NCBI GenBank assembly: GCA_026986575.1
Contig: JALSOH010000004.1
Coordinates: 434,001 to 498,000, forward strand
Origin: Thermoproteota archaeon
Lineage (GTDB): Archaea; Korarchaeota; Korarchaeia; Korarchaeales; Korarchaeaceae
DNA length: 64,000 nt
Reading direction: 5' to 3'
Positions 25,560 to 33,918 of this stretch are shown piece by piece. The first letter of the stretch is position 1, and the number at the start of each line of letters is the position of its first letter. The translations under genes and the position numbers were made by a program. The notes below the pieces were generated by a model, which saw only the letters and a list, made by a program, of their open reading frames with translations, ran no database searches and had not been told where the DNA came from.

Positions 25560-27023
25560 TTAGACGTTTATGAGCTCCCCAACTTCTGGCAGTAATACTC
25601 GATCTCTCATGCCCTTAGGCACATACAGATCGAATAGATCCGGGTGCTCGGTGTGAATGGGAACAATCCTGTCGGGATTAACTCTATCTAAGACATCAGC
25701 TATCTGCTTCGGGGAAAGGTGCCCGGACACGTGGATTCGATAGTAACGGTGAACCCCATATATAAGGAGCCAGTTCATGAGTCTGTCCATTGAGAGGGCG
25801 CTCTCTTCACTGAAGGGCTCGGATCTACTCATCACGAAGTCTATGTGGGGTTTCACGCCCAGAGGAATCTCGTATAGGAACCTCGTGGCATTACTGGTGA
25901 CCACGAAGTAAGAGCTCTCGTCTTTGAGTATCTCCCTCCTTAGGTCACCCCATATTACAGATCCGGATCCTTTCTTATCCTCCACCCTTTCGATGAATTC
26001 TACGAGGGGTCTGGGCTCCCTCGACCCTAACTTCACCTCTCTCCCCCCTTTCCTCCTCTTCCTTCTCCACAGCAAGTAATCTCCAGGTAATGGAAGACCA
26101 CTAATCCCCGCACCGCTCAACGTTTCCGCCATGAAACCGATCCTCTCGTCGACTACTAGTTCCCTGCCCATCTTCTCAGCCACCTTGCATACGGTCCTGA
26201 CCCTGTCAACATCCGTGGGCGAGACCTCCACGAGCGCGAGTCGGGAACTGCCCTCCAATATCTCCATCATCCTCTCTCCAACCTCCCTCTCGGAGGAGAC
26301 CTCGAAGTTTACCCTCTTGGGTGGCTCTCGCTTCCATCTGTACCAGATTCTATTCTCCAATACCTTGACCAGAGAGGCCTCAGGGTCATTCTCGGGCGCC
26401 ACCTTAGTGGCCTCCATGAGGAGCAGATCAACCCCCTCCTCCGCTAGCATATTTAGGAAATCCATGGTCATGTCACTCCTAGGACCGTGCATCCTGAGAT
26501 CTCCTGTGTAGGCAATCTTCTTCGAGCAGCATTCGATCAGGAATCCGTATGCCCCAGGTACAGAGTGATCCACATGAGTGGGGATAACCTTCAGGCCCTC
26601 CATGTCCAGTACATCTCCTGTCCTGAAGGTGTGCATCTCGAACTTATCTAGGACCGACAGGTCCTTGAACCCCATAGACCTGTAAGCCTCCAATATCACT
26701 CTACTGGCCTCTCCCAAGTGGACAGCTATCTCCCTGTGAACTAGGGGGAGATAACCCCAATGATCCAAGTGAGCGTGACTTACGAGTAGGCCGGTGATGT
26801 CGTAGCCCTCCATCTTCCACTCGGGTCCCTGAGAGGGGGGAAGGAGGCCTGTCTTGAAGTAGTCCTCAGGGAACATGGGGGACATGAAGGGATACTGGAA
26901 GAAGGCTTCCTCGCGGGAAAAGCTCTTTCCGAAATCGAGCATGATTGCGAGCCTGTCGGGGGAGGACACCAGCACCTTATTGCCTCCGATCTCCCCAATA
27001 CCACCGAATATCCTGACTTCCAC
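25560..27023 (-). CDS. RNase J-like metallo-beta-lactamase (beta-CASP) protein
   Basis: A 487-residue metallo-beta-lactamase fold nuclease related to RNase J and archaeal aRNase J, which degrade RNA 5'-3'. The zinc motif HAHLDH is at residues 83-88, later ligands lie in THVDHSVPGAYGF and YTGDLRMHG, the beta-CASP region includes YFVVTSNATRF, and the C-terminal HVSGHLSPKQIADVL with VPIHTEHPD closes the site. The gap between the last lactamase motif and the C-terminal motifs is long and basic (LLWRRKRRKGGREVK). It starts with GTG at 27023, about 20-30 nt after a minus-strand AAATTGATAAAGG box. Confidence 0.8.
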   Translation of the reverse strand: MEVRIFGGIGEIGGNKVLVSSPDRLAIMLDFGKSFSREEAFFQYPFMSPMFPEDYFKTGLLPPSQGPEWKMEGYDITGLLVSHAHLDHWGYLPLVHREIAVHLGEASRVILEAYRSMGFKDLSVLDKFEMHTFRTGDVLDMEGLKVIPTHVDHSVPGAYGFLIECCSKKIAYTGDLRMHGPRSDMTMDFLNMLAEEGVDLLLMEATKVAPENDPEASLVKVLENRIWYRWKREPPKRVNFEVSSEREVGERMMEILEGSSRLALVEVSPTDVDRVRTVCKVAEKMGRELVVDERIGFMAETLSGAGISGLPLPGDYLLWRRKRRKGGREVKLGSREPRPLVEFIERVEDKKGSGSVIWGDLRREILKDESSYFVVTSNATRFLYEIPLGVKPHIDFVMSRSEPFSEESALSMDRLMNWLLIYGVHRYYRIHVSGHLSPKQIADVLDRVNPDRIVPIHTEHPDLFDLYVPKGMRDRVLLPEVGELINV

Positions 27024-27074
27024 AGGTCGAATGCCGTGGTTACCTTTATCAATTTTTTATGAGGGAGGCGCCGG

Positions 27075-27314
27075 GTGATCACTCTGGCCGTAGTGCAAGT
27101 GGACTTCCACGTTATACTCAATATAGATGAGGCCAAGTGTATCGGATGCGGCATCTGTGTTGATGTCTGTCCATCTAACATATGGCGCCTAAATGAGAAC
27201 AAGAAAGCCTATCCGAGGGAGAACTATGAGCCTGACTGCTTCATATGCCATGCCTGTGCAGTGTCTTGTCCCGTGGGAGCGATAGTCGTTCAGGAGGAGG
27301 TATGGGAGAAGTAG
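27075..27314 (+). CDS. 2[4Fe-4S] ferredoxin
   Basis: A 79-residue electron carrier with two classical cluster motifs, CIGCGICVDVCPSN and CFICHACAVSCPVGA; each supplies three cysteines for one cluster and the fourth for the other. About 18 residues precede the first motif. The GTG at 27075 follows GAGGGAGG by 6 nt. It stands alone and divergent from the RNase J-like gene, so its redox partner cannot be named; the length and motif spacing resemble ferredoxin-like subunits as well. Confidence 0.88.
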   Translation: MITLAVVQVDFHVILNIDEAKCIGCGICVDVCPSNIWRLNENKKAYPRENYEPDCFICHACAVSCPVGAIVVQEEVWEK

Positions 27315-27322
27315 TCAAGCGA

Positions 27323-28036
27323 TCATATGACCTCTTTATACTCCTCTATCCTCCCCTCAGCCCTCCTGAATATAAGGAGAGTCCAATTTTCCATTTCCTC
27401 CCAGTTTCCATCATCTAAAGGCTCCGATGCTAGAATGACTATCCCCTCCCCCCTCTTCACGTAGAGGTTGAAGTAATCTGGCCTCTCCTTGGCACCCTTT
27501 AGCGCGTAGATCTCATCATCACTTACCATCAGGAAGGTCATGGATGACAGACCCTCCCAGAACTTCTCTCTTATCTCCCTCACGCCCTCCACCAACTTAG
27601 AGGGATCGACACCGTTGTGGGTCAGCCCCAACATCATTGCCTCGCTGTCCGTCTTACCTAGAGCATTCCCCTCCTCTATCCCCTTGACCGATCCATTGTG
27701 AGCAAAGAACCATACCTTGCCCCCGACGATCACCGAGAAGGGGTGGGTGTTCTCGAAGCTGACCTCACCTACTGACGCGGCCCTCGCGTGAGCTAAGACG
27801 ACATCAGCTCTAAAGCGCGCGTAAAAGCCCCTCCTCCACATGGGGAAGGTCTCCCTCACGTAGAGAACGGGCCTACCCTTGGAGAAGGCGGCTAACCCCC
27901 ATCCGTGAGGGTGGCCCATCCCGCTCTCCTTGGAAGACCTACCCCGGCTGGCCATGTGGGCCACAGCCTCTAGGAAATCTTCAACCTCGTAACCCTTCAC
28001 CGGCTCTAGGGACATGAAGGCGGCCATTCTACACAT
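27323..28036 (-). CDS. class II glutamine amidotransferase
   Basis: A 237-residue Ntn-type glutamine amidotransferase domain (GATase type 4, YafJ-like) with the nucleophile Cys2 exposed after Met removal (MCRMAAF). Conserved features are HGWGLAAF, a VVLAHARAAS strand, NTHPF and FFAHNGSV. No acceptor-enzyme domain is attached, so the ammonia acceptor is unknown. ATG 28036 is chosen because only this start leaves a N-terminal Cys. It shares a bidirectional TATA region (28062-28078) with tRNA-Asn. Confidence 0.85.
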   Translation of the reverse strand: MCRMAAFMSLEPVKGYEVEDFLEAVAHMASRGRSSKESGMGHPHGWGLAAFSKGRPVLYVRETFPMWRRGFYARFRADVVLAHARAASVGEVSFENTHPFSVIVGGKVWFFAHNGSVKGIEEGNALGKTDSEAMMLGLTHNGVDPSKLVEGVREIREKFWEGLSSMTFLMVSDDEIYALKGAKERPDYFNLYVKRGEGIVILASEPLDDGNWEEMENWTLLIFRRAEGRIEEYKEVI

Positions 28037-28061
28037 GCTAATCCAACTGGAGGAGCGAGCC

Positions 28062-28078
28062 AACCTTTTTATACTATT
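28062..28078. promoter_or_regulatory. shared TATA region between amidotransferase and tRNA-Asn
   Basis: The minus strand reads AGTATAAAAAGG about 33 nt before the amidotransferase ATG, and the plus strand reads CCTTTTTATACTA about 35-45 nt before tRNA-Asn. One AT-rich core therefore seems to serve two divergent units. Confidence 0.45.
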
Positions 28079-28109
28079 TCCAAGTTCCATGTCGTGGCCC
28101 GTCGCTAGG

Positions 28110-28186
28110 GGCGGGGTAGCTTAGCCAGGTAGAGCGCCCGGCTGTTAACCGGGAGGTCGTGGGTTCGAATCCCACCCCCGCCGCCA
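28110..28186 (+). tRNA. tRNA-Asn (anticodon GTT), CCA encoded
   Basis: A complete cloverleaf: acceptor stem GGCGGGG (28110-28116) pairs with CCCCGCC (28176-28182), the anticodon arm CCCGG-CTGTTAA-CCGGG has GTT at 28144-28146, and the T arm is GTGGG-TTCGAAT-CCCAC (28159-28175). The discriminator is G (28183) and the CCA end is encoded (28184-28186). There is no intron. All stems are nearly pure G-C, as expected for a hyperthermophile. Confidence 0.97.
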
Positions 28187-28217
28187 TCTCGATTTTAAGC
28201 TCATCCGTGCCTCTTCC

Positions 28218-29423
28218 ATGGTGCTCCTAATGAGAAGGGAGGATGAGTTCTTCGTAGTGTCAGGGAGGGAGATCAAGGAGGGAAAGGTCACCGATATCTA
28301 CTTCATCAGAACCATGAAGGTCCTCAGGGCCAAGGGACTGGCGGACAAACATGTCGTCATGGAGATAGCAGCCAGATCCCTACCGAACGGCGCCCCTTGG
28401 GGGATACTGGCAGGAGTGGAGGAAGTGGCTAGGCTCCTTGAGGGCGGGAATTTGGATGTGTATGCTCTCCCCGATGGCAGCCTCTTGAGACCTTGGATAC
28501 CCATCATGAGAATAGAGGGAGCCTACTCGGAGATAGGACCCTTGGAGACCTCGATACTCGGGTTCCTATGCAGCCTCTCCGGGATAGCCACGATGGCGGC
28601 TAGGGTAAAGTTCGCGGCCGGGGAGAAACCAGTGGTCAACTTCGGGATAAGGAGACAGCATCCCGCTGTAAGTCTGGCGTACGAGAGAGCCAGCCTCATA
28701 GGCGGGCTCGACGGATCTTCTGGCATTCTACTGGAGGAGATCGGTTTCAAACCTGTAGGTACGATGCCCCACGCTATGATCATACTCTTCGGGGACCAGG
28801 TTGCCGCTTGGAAATCATTCGACGAGGTCCTGCCGGATGAGGTTCCTAGGATAGCCTTGGTGGACACTTTCTATGATGAGAAGACAGAAGCAATAATGGC
28901 CGCGGAGGCATTGAAGGATAGACTCGAGGGGGTCAGGCTCGACACTCCAAGCTCTAGGAGAGGGAGGATGTCCGACATAATCAAGGAGGTGAGGTGGGAG
29001 CTGGATGTGAGGGGCTTTAAACACGTGAAGATATTCGTCTCTGGGGGACTAAACGAATATACTGTTAAGGAGTACTCCGAGGCCGGTGCCGATGCATTTG
29101 GAGTAGGTTCTCACATAATGGGAGCTAAACCAGTAGACTTCGGCATGGACATAGTGGAAGTTGAGGGAGAACCGAGGGCCAAGAGAGGGATAAAGTCAGG
29201 GGCCAAAGACCTCTACATCTGTGAGGAGCATCTCATCTACAAATATGTGCCGAAGGGATCCGAACCGCCGAAGTGCCCCGTCTGCGGTAAGGAGATGTCC
29301 TACGCCTACAGAAAGATACTGGATGGAGGAAGGCTGGTCTACAGGATAGAAGACCTCAAAGCGATCAACGAGGCCACTAAGGATCTACTGAGAAAACTCA
29401 GGGATTTGGGAGAGGGCCTCTGA
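28218..29423 (+). CDS. pncB: nicotinate phosphoribosyltransferase
   Basis: Makes nicotinate mononucleotide from nicotinate and PRPP in NAD salvage. The 401 residues have the N-terminal TDIYFIRT typical of the archaeal branch, NFGIRRQHPAVSLAYERA for the phosphoribosyl site, GTMPHAMI, LVDTFYDE and the C-terminal IFVSGGLNEYTVKEYSEAGADAFGVGSHI phosphate-binding barrel. A zinc-ribbon-like tail (CEEH about residue 335, CPVC about 355) follows. Met at 28218 or 28230 may start it. It lies 31 nt after the tRNA and may be read from the same promoter. Confidence 0.9.
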   Translation: MVLLMRREDEFFVVSGREIKEGKVTDIYFIRTMKVLRAKGLADKHVVMEIAARSLPNGAPWGILAGVEEVARLLEGGNLDVYALPDGSLLRPWIPIMRIEGAYSEIGPLETSILGFLCSLSGIATMAARVKFAAGEKPVVNFGIRRQHPAVSLAYERASLIGGLDGSSGILLEEIGFKPVGTMPHAMIILFGDQVAAWKSFDEVLPDEVPRIALVDTFYDEKTEAIMAAEALKDRLEGVRLDTPSSRRGRMSDIIKEVRWELDVRGFKHVKIFVSGGLNEYTVKEYSEAGADAFGVGSHIMGAKPVDFGMDIVEVEGEPRAKRGIKSGAKDLYICEEHLIYKYVPKGSEPPKCPVCGKEMSYAYRKILDGGRLVYRIEDLKAINEATKDLLRKLRDLGEGL

Positions 29424-29427
29424 TGGA

Positions 29428-30393
29428 TTAACCCACCTCTATCCTCGCCCCCTCCCCGGCGACCCTCGCTGTGAACACCATCTCTGCGACAGGTTCCAGC
29501 TCCCTAATTAGGGAGGATGGTCGGGGATGCAAGATAACGACGCAGCCTCCTCCTCCCGCTCCGGATAGCTTGGCTCCATAGGAGCCGCTCTCTCTCGCCT
29601 TCCAGACTATTCTCTCTATCTCCCAGCTACTCACTCCTAGGGAGTAGAGCAGGCCTTGATCGACATTCATAAGGGTTCCTAGGAGCTCATAATCCTCGGC
29701 CATAATAGCCTCCCTTCCCCTGACAACCAGCTCAGATATAGCCCTGACCACGGAGTCCCTCACTCCGGGCAACATAGATCCCAAGGTGCTTACCCTCTCG
29801 ATCATCTCCTTGGTCGGGCTAGGCTTTCCAGTACAAGCCATAACTAGGGGGACATCCTTGAATCCCAAGCTGCTAGCCGTCATGACATCGCCCGTCCACT
29901 CCACCCATATGATCCCGCCCATGACTGCGCATGCCGGTCCCGTCTTGCTGGCCTTGCCGTGTATGATCCTTTCAAAGAGATACACGGATTCTAAGAGCTC
30001 TTCCTCACTCATTCCCAGCTCAAATAGGCCATCGATCGATTTGGAGATGGATGCCGCTACTGAGGCGGAGGAAGCCATTCCACTCCCAATGGGGACCTCA
30101 GATCTTATCTCCAGCTCGACCCCCGACCTCACATCATATCTTTCTAGGATGCCCTTGACACCTCTCGCTACCCTCTCCAGTTCTGGATTAATCGTCAAAA
30201 TGGAACGATCCCTCTCCTCGTAGACTCCTAGGAGATGAGACTTTATCCTCAGATGCCCCTTTTCCAACTCCTTAGCGGTAGAGAATGATCTCCTATCAAC
30301 GCTCAAGGCTAAAGCAGGGGATCTATATAACACCGCATGCTCTCCCATGAGGAAAGCTTGGGAAGGGGCTGATGCTGTTACCGTTCCTCTCAT
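29428..30393 (-). CDS. mvk: mevalonate kinase
   Basis: A GHMP kinase that phosphorylates mevalonate on the way to isopentenyl diphosphate. The 321 residues have the N-terminal APSQAFLMGEHAVLY, the ATP loop VPIGSGMASSASV near residue 90, a helix with HGKASKTGPACAVMGG containing the catalytic Asp/Lys region seen in this family, and the C-terminal AKLSGAGGGGCVV. The length is typical of archaeal MVK. It is convergent with pncB with 4 nt between stops. Together with the prenyl synthase it represents lipid biosynthesis. Confidence 0.92.
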   Translation of the reverse strand: MRGTVTASAPSQAFLMGEHAVLYRSPALALSVDRRSFSTAKELEKGHLRIKSHLLGVYEERDRSILTINPELERVARGVKGILERYDVRSGVELEIRSEVPIGSGMASSASVAASISKSIDGLFELGMSEEELLESVYLFERIIHGKASKTGPACAVMGGIIWVEWTGDVMTASSLGFKDVPLVMACTGKPSPTKEMIERVSTLGSMLPGVRDSVVRAISELVVRGREAIMAEDYELLGTLMNVDQGLLYSLGVSSWEIERIVWKARESGSYGAKLSGAGGGGCVVILHPRPSSLIRELEPVAEMVFTARVAGEGARIEVG

Positions 30394-30855
30394 CTGGGGA
30401 GGAGTCTAGTACATCGTAATTATCGTTATGCTTTTAATGAAAAGTTCAACACATAAGACCGCTCCTCGGCCGCTCACATATCTTCGTACGTACAACGACT
30501 ATCACACAAATTACATTGATACACACCTCACAATAATCAGAACTTTTCTAAATTTAGACATCTCGAATAAAATTATGTTCTAAATATACTCGCTATAAAT
30601 CATATAAAGAGATATACGTAATATTATAAATCAATTTTAACTATATAATTCGTAGAAACTGGAGTAAAGATCATGTATTTTTAATTATACAGTTACATAA
30701 TAAAAGCAATTATTAGCAGGAATCGACGTTTATTGATATATTATTTATATTATTTGGATAAAAAACATCTATTTACCTCAAGAAACGCGGTTAAAGGAGC
30801 TAAAATTCCCAGTATAGACTTATATTTGCAAGGAGGTGGATAACTGGGTGAGAGA
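30394..30855. other. gene-free AT-rich stretch of 460 bp
   Basis: I see no credible gene here. From about 30530 to 30800 the sequence is roughly three-quarters A+T, with many TATA-like words (TATAAATCATATAAAG, TTATTTATATTATTT). The left end carries the mvk promoter and the right end the promoter and leader of ino1 (TATATTTG at 30821-30828, GGAGGTGG at 30831-30838). It marks the start of a more AT-rich segment that runs to about 42.1 kb. It could be an unwinding element or relic DNA; no origin-recognition-box repeats were seen. Confidence 0.6.
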
Positions 30856-31965
30856 ATGCCGAAGGTGAAAGTGGCAATTGCCGGTGTAGGTAATGTGGCC
30901 TCCGCCTTAGTTCAAGGCGTATTCAAATACAGAGATGTCGACGACGATATGGATGTCCCTGGGCTGATGCACGTCAGGTTCGGACCGTACCACATTGCAG
31001 ACATAGAGTTCGTGGCCGCCTTCGATGTGGACGAGAGGAAGATAGGGAAAGACCTCTCCGAGGCCATATTTTCTAAGCCGAACAACTTGGAGAAGTTCGC
31101 TGATGTTCCGAGACTTGGAGTCGAGGTCTTGAAGGGAACGGTACTCGACGGCGTGGCTCCCCACATGAGGGACTTCAGATACGGGGAGGGCTTCCTCGTT
31201 GATGACTCTAGGCCGAGCGTAAGTGTGGCTGATGTGCTCAAGGAGACTGGTGCCGATGTCTTAGTTAACCTCATACCCGTAGGCAGCTACGAGGCGAGCA
31301 GGGCCTATGCCTCAGCAGCTCTGGAAGCCGGGACGGGATTCATAAACGGGATACCCGAGTTTATAGTCAGCGATCCGGAGTGGGCAGCGAAGTTCAGGGG
31401 CAGGGGAATACCAGCAGCTGGAGACGACTTCAAGAGCCAGTTAGGGGCTACGATACTTCACAGGACCATCGCGAGGCTCGCTGTGGAAAGGGGCCTGAGG
31501 GTGCTCAATACGTACCAGCTCAATATCGGAGGAAACACGGACTTCCTGAACATGATAGAAGAGTCTAGATTGAAGACCAAGAGAGTCAGCAAGACCGAGG
31601 CTGTCACGAGCATGGTGCCATACGAAATCGGTGCTAGAGTGGGACCGAGCGACTATGTTCCCTTCTTAGGGGACAGGAAGGTGATGTACATGTTCATGGA
31701 GGCTGAACAGTTTGGCGGGTTCAAGGTGTACATAGATGTGAAACTGAGCGTGATGGATTCGCCTAACGCAGCGGGTGTGGCCATAGACGCTATAAGGGCA
31801 GTAAAGCTTGCCATGGACAGGGGGATAGCGGGTCCTCTCGAAGGGGTCAGCGCGTACTTCTTCAAGCACCCGCCGAAGCAGCTCCCCGACTATGTGGCTA
31901 GGGAACTGGTGGAGGCATTCATAAGGGGTGAGGAGGTTAAGCTTAAGGAGATCACTAGAAAGTAG
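30856..31965 (+). CDS. ino1: myo-inositol-1-phosphate synthase (archaeal type)
   Basis: An NAD-dependent cyclase converting glucose-6-phosphate to inositol-1-phosphate, used for archaeal phosphatidylinositol lipids and, in hyperthermophiles, the solute di-myo-inositol phosphate. The 369 residues begin with the nucleotide-binding VAIAGVGNVASALVQG, and contain VNLIPVGSYEASRAYA, FINGIPEFI, GDDFKSQLGATILHR and LNIGGNTDFLNM, all family landmarks. ATG 30856 follows GGTGAG by 5 nt; a stronger GGAGGTGG lies 18 nt upstream. Base composition is closer to the window average than its neighbours. Confidence 0.93.
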   Translation: MPKVKVAIAGVGNVASALVQGVFKYRDVDDDMDVPGLMHVRFGPYHIADIEFVAAFDVDERKIGKDLSEAIFSKPNNLEKFADVPRLGVEVLKGTVLDGVAPHMRDFRYGEGFLVDDSRPSVSVADVLKETGADVLVNLIPVGSYEASRAYASAALEAGTGFINGIPEFIVSDPEWAAKFRGRGIPAAGDDFKSQLGATILHRTIARLAVERGLRVLNTYQLNIGGNTDFLNMIEESRLKTKRVSKTEAVTSMVPYEIGARVGPSDYVPFLGDRKVMYMFMEAEQFGGFKVYIDVKLSVMDSPNAAGVAIDAIRAVKLAMDRGIAGPLEGVSAYFFKHPPKQLPDYVARELVEAFIRGEEVKLKEITRK

Positions 31966-32197
31966 AGCCCCTCACCTCATCCAACTTCTCCCTTATTCCC
32001 TCCAACGAAAAAAACGCCCTCGCATAGACAGATCTACCTTCTCCCCTCATGTACATCCAAGAGTTATTCAAAGGGTCTATTATCACCCTTTCGTCTTCCA
32101 TCTCGGCATCTATCCTTCCATCTTTATATCTCTTTATCAAGAACCCTCTCTTCATTAAGAGATCCACGATATATTCTATATCTACCATCGAGTTCAC
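31955..32197 (-). CDS. hypothetical protein, 80 residues
   Basis: Not recognised. A small soluble protein with an N-terminal helix (VDIEYIVDLLMKRGFLIKRY) like the start of a winged helix, then a beta hairpin (RIDAEMEDERVIIDP) and a C-terminal helix. It overlaps the ino1 stop by 11 nt. Met4 at 32188 is an alternative start. It could be a small regulator or an accessory of the following minus-strand cluster, but nothing in the sequence proves either. Confidence 0.55.
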   Translation of the reverse strand: MNSMVDIEYIVDLLMKRGFLIKRYKDGRIDAEMEDERVIIDPLNNSWMYMRGEGRSVYARAFFSLEGIREKLDEVRGSTF

Positions 32198-32242
32198 CCC
32201 CTCCTAAACCTCCGAACGCACCCTAGGCTGCTCTATCCTAGA

Positions 32243-32884
32243 TCATTCAAACCGCCCTCTACCCTTAAAAATTCCCTCCAGGACCCCCTTTATATCAACG
32301 TATCTCTCGATTAATATTTCAAATGCCCTGTCTCTCTCACCAGTATCGACTACGAAGATCTCACCCTCCTTCATGAAGGAATAAGCAAGATATACCCTCT
32401 CCCCGATATCGAATCCCTCTTCTAATCCGAACCTCTTGGTTAGGAGCTGTAATGCTACCCTCAAGTCAGCTTTTGCCGCGCTCCTCCTAAAGGAATCGCT
32501 TTTTCCCCTTAAAACGTCTATCATCTCCCGTACAGATAATGATAGCGTCGACAGCCTAACCCTAATCTCCCTAATAGATTTCTCAAACAGGTATCTCAAT
32601 TCCTCCTGAGATAGCATATTCACGGGTAGGAGATAAGGCAAGCTAATGGGCTCATGATCAATTAAATGAGCAGGTAATGGCCTGAATAGGGCCGCGACGT
32701 GAACTACATCCTTTATGTACGATAATAGAAATTCATTCAGCAGATAATTGCCCTTCTTCGTAGAGATTACTCTAAAAGATACCCAATAACAACTCTCCCT
32801 TGGAAACTTATTCAAATGAGCGCTATTTATAGCTACCCACCACTCTGGGGCCCTCATCCTCATAAAATCAAGCACTACCTTCAC
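32243..32884 (-). CDS. hypothetical protein, 213 residues
   Basis: Not recognised. It is a soluble protein without signal or membrane segment. A central helical part (FEKSIREIRVRLSTLSLSVREMIDVLRGKS, split by short turns) follows a hydrophobic N-terminal half, and the C-terminus has YVDIKGVLEGIFKGRG. It sits downstream of the Dpp-type ABC operon on the same strand, 35 nt after the last ATPase gene, so it may be its last member. Codon use is AT-rich, like that of the transporter genes. Confidence 0.6.
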   Translation of the reverse strand: MKVVLDFMRMRAPEWWVAINSAHLNKFPRESCYWVSFRVISTKKGNYLLNEFLLSYIKDVVHVAALFRPLPAHLIDHEPISLPYLLPVNMLSQEELRYLFEKSIREIRVRLSTLSLSVREMIDVLRGKSDSFRRSAAKADLRVALQLLTKRFGLEEGFDIGERVYLAYSFMKEGEIFVVDTGERDRAFEILIERYVDIKGVLEGIFKGRGRFE

Positions 32885-32919
32885 TCCTACTAAATAAAAT
32901 AAAGATTACAGAAAATTAT

Positions 32920-33918
32920 TTAATATAAATGGCAAGCTACGAAATGATGCGGCTCGATCTCCATTAGTTCAGGTACTTTTTTATCACAAAGTTCGAATGC
33001 CTTCACACATCTTGGATGGAAACGGCATCCCGGGGGTATATTTATTGGGGATGGTACTTCGCCTTTTATTGGAATGTCTCCTATTTTGTGCCTTGGATCG
33101 GGCACCGGAACTGCACTTATCAAAGCTTGTGTGTAGGGGTGCAATGGGTTATCTATAATCTCCGTCGCGGGGCCCATCTCCACTATTTTACCTAGGTACA
33201 TTATAGCCAACCTATCGGCCACGTACTTGGCTGTGGCGAGGTCGTGTGTTATGAATAGATAGGAGAGACCCCTTTTATCCCTGAGATCCAGCATGAGATT
33301 TAGTATGGAAGCCCTTATAGACATGTCCAGCATGCTTACAGGCTCGTCAGCCACTATGAACTCGGGCTCCAGTACGAGTGCGCGGGCTATTGCAACCCTC
33401 TGCCTCTGCCCACCGCTTAACTCGTGGGGGAACCTGAATATGAAGTCTTCCGGAGGAGTTAGCCCAACTTCCTCCAAATACTTAGAGACGATCTCTCTTT
33501 TCTCGGCCTTGGTCTCTACTAGCCCATGAACTTCCAAAGGCTCGCCTACTATATCCTCCACAGTTTTTCTAGGATTTAGAGATTCATAGGGATCTTGAAA
33601 GATTATCTGAGCTTTTCTCCTGAGGAATTCCTTCATCTCTTTCTTGTCTAGCCTAGTCACATCTCTCCCTAAGAATTCAACCCTGCCTTCTGTGGGCTCT
33701 ATCAATCTGAGTATAGCTCTCCCAGTAGTCGTCTTCCCGCAACCTGATTCTCCCGCTAACGCGAAAATCTCTCCCCTCTTTATTTCGAAGTTTACTCCAT
33801 CCACAGCTTTAACGTATCTCCTCGGTCTTCTAAATGTGATATCAGATAAACTCCTTCTCAGGGGAAACCACTTTTTCAGATTCTCGACTTTAATAATTAC
33901 TTCATCACTCTGAGGCAT
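32920..33918 (-). CDS. peptide/oligosaccharide ABC transporter ATPase (DppF/OppF-like)
   Basis: One of two nucleotide-binding subunits of a Dpp/Opp-type importer. The 332 residues show Walker A GESGCGKTT, the Q-loop FQDPYESLNPR, signature LSGGQRQRVAIARA, Walker B FIVADEPVSMLD and the H-loop FITHDLATAKYVADR. The C-terminal extension has PPGCRFHPRCVKAFELCDKK, the cysteine-rich tail of this subfamily. The start overlaps the end of the DppD-like gene by 14 nt. The operon order is binding protein, permease B, permease C, small membrane protein, D, F. Confidence 0.92.
   Translation of the reverse strand: MPQSDEVIIKVENLKKWFPLRRSLSDITFRRPRRYVKAVDGVNFEIKRGEIFALAGESGCGKTTTGRAILRLIEPTEGRVEFLGRDVTRLDKKEMKEFLRRKAQIIFQDPYESLNPRKTVEDIVGEPLEVHGLVETKAEKREIVSKYLEEVGLTPPEDFIFRFPHELSGGQRQRVAIARALVLEPEFIVADEPVSMLDMSIRASILNLMLDLRDKRGLSYLFITHDLATAKYVADRLAIMYLGKIVEMGPATEIIDNPLHPYTQALISAVPVPDPRHKIGDIPIKGEVPSPINIPPGCRFHPRCVKAFELCDKKVPELMEIEPHHFVACHLY

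Noticed and set aside
30530-30800. Replication origin
   Set aside because: AT-rich, but no origin-recognition-box repeats and no cdc6/orc1 gene in the window; kept only as a question in the findings.
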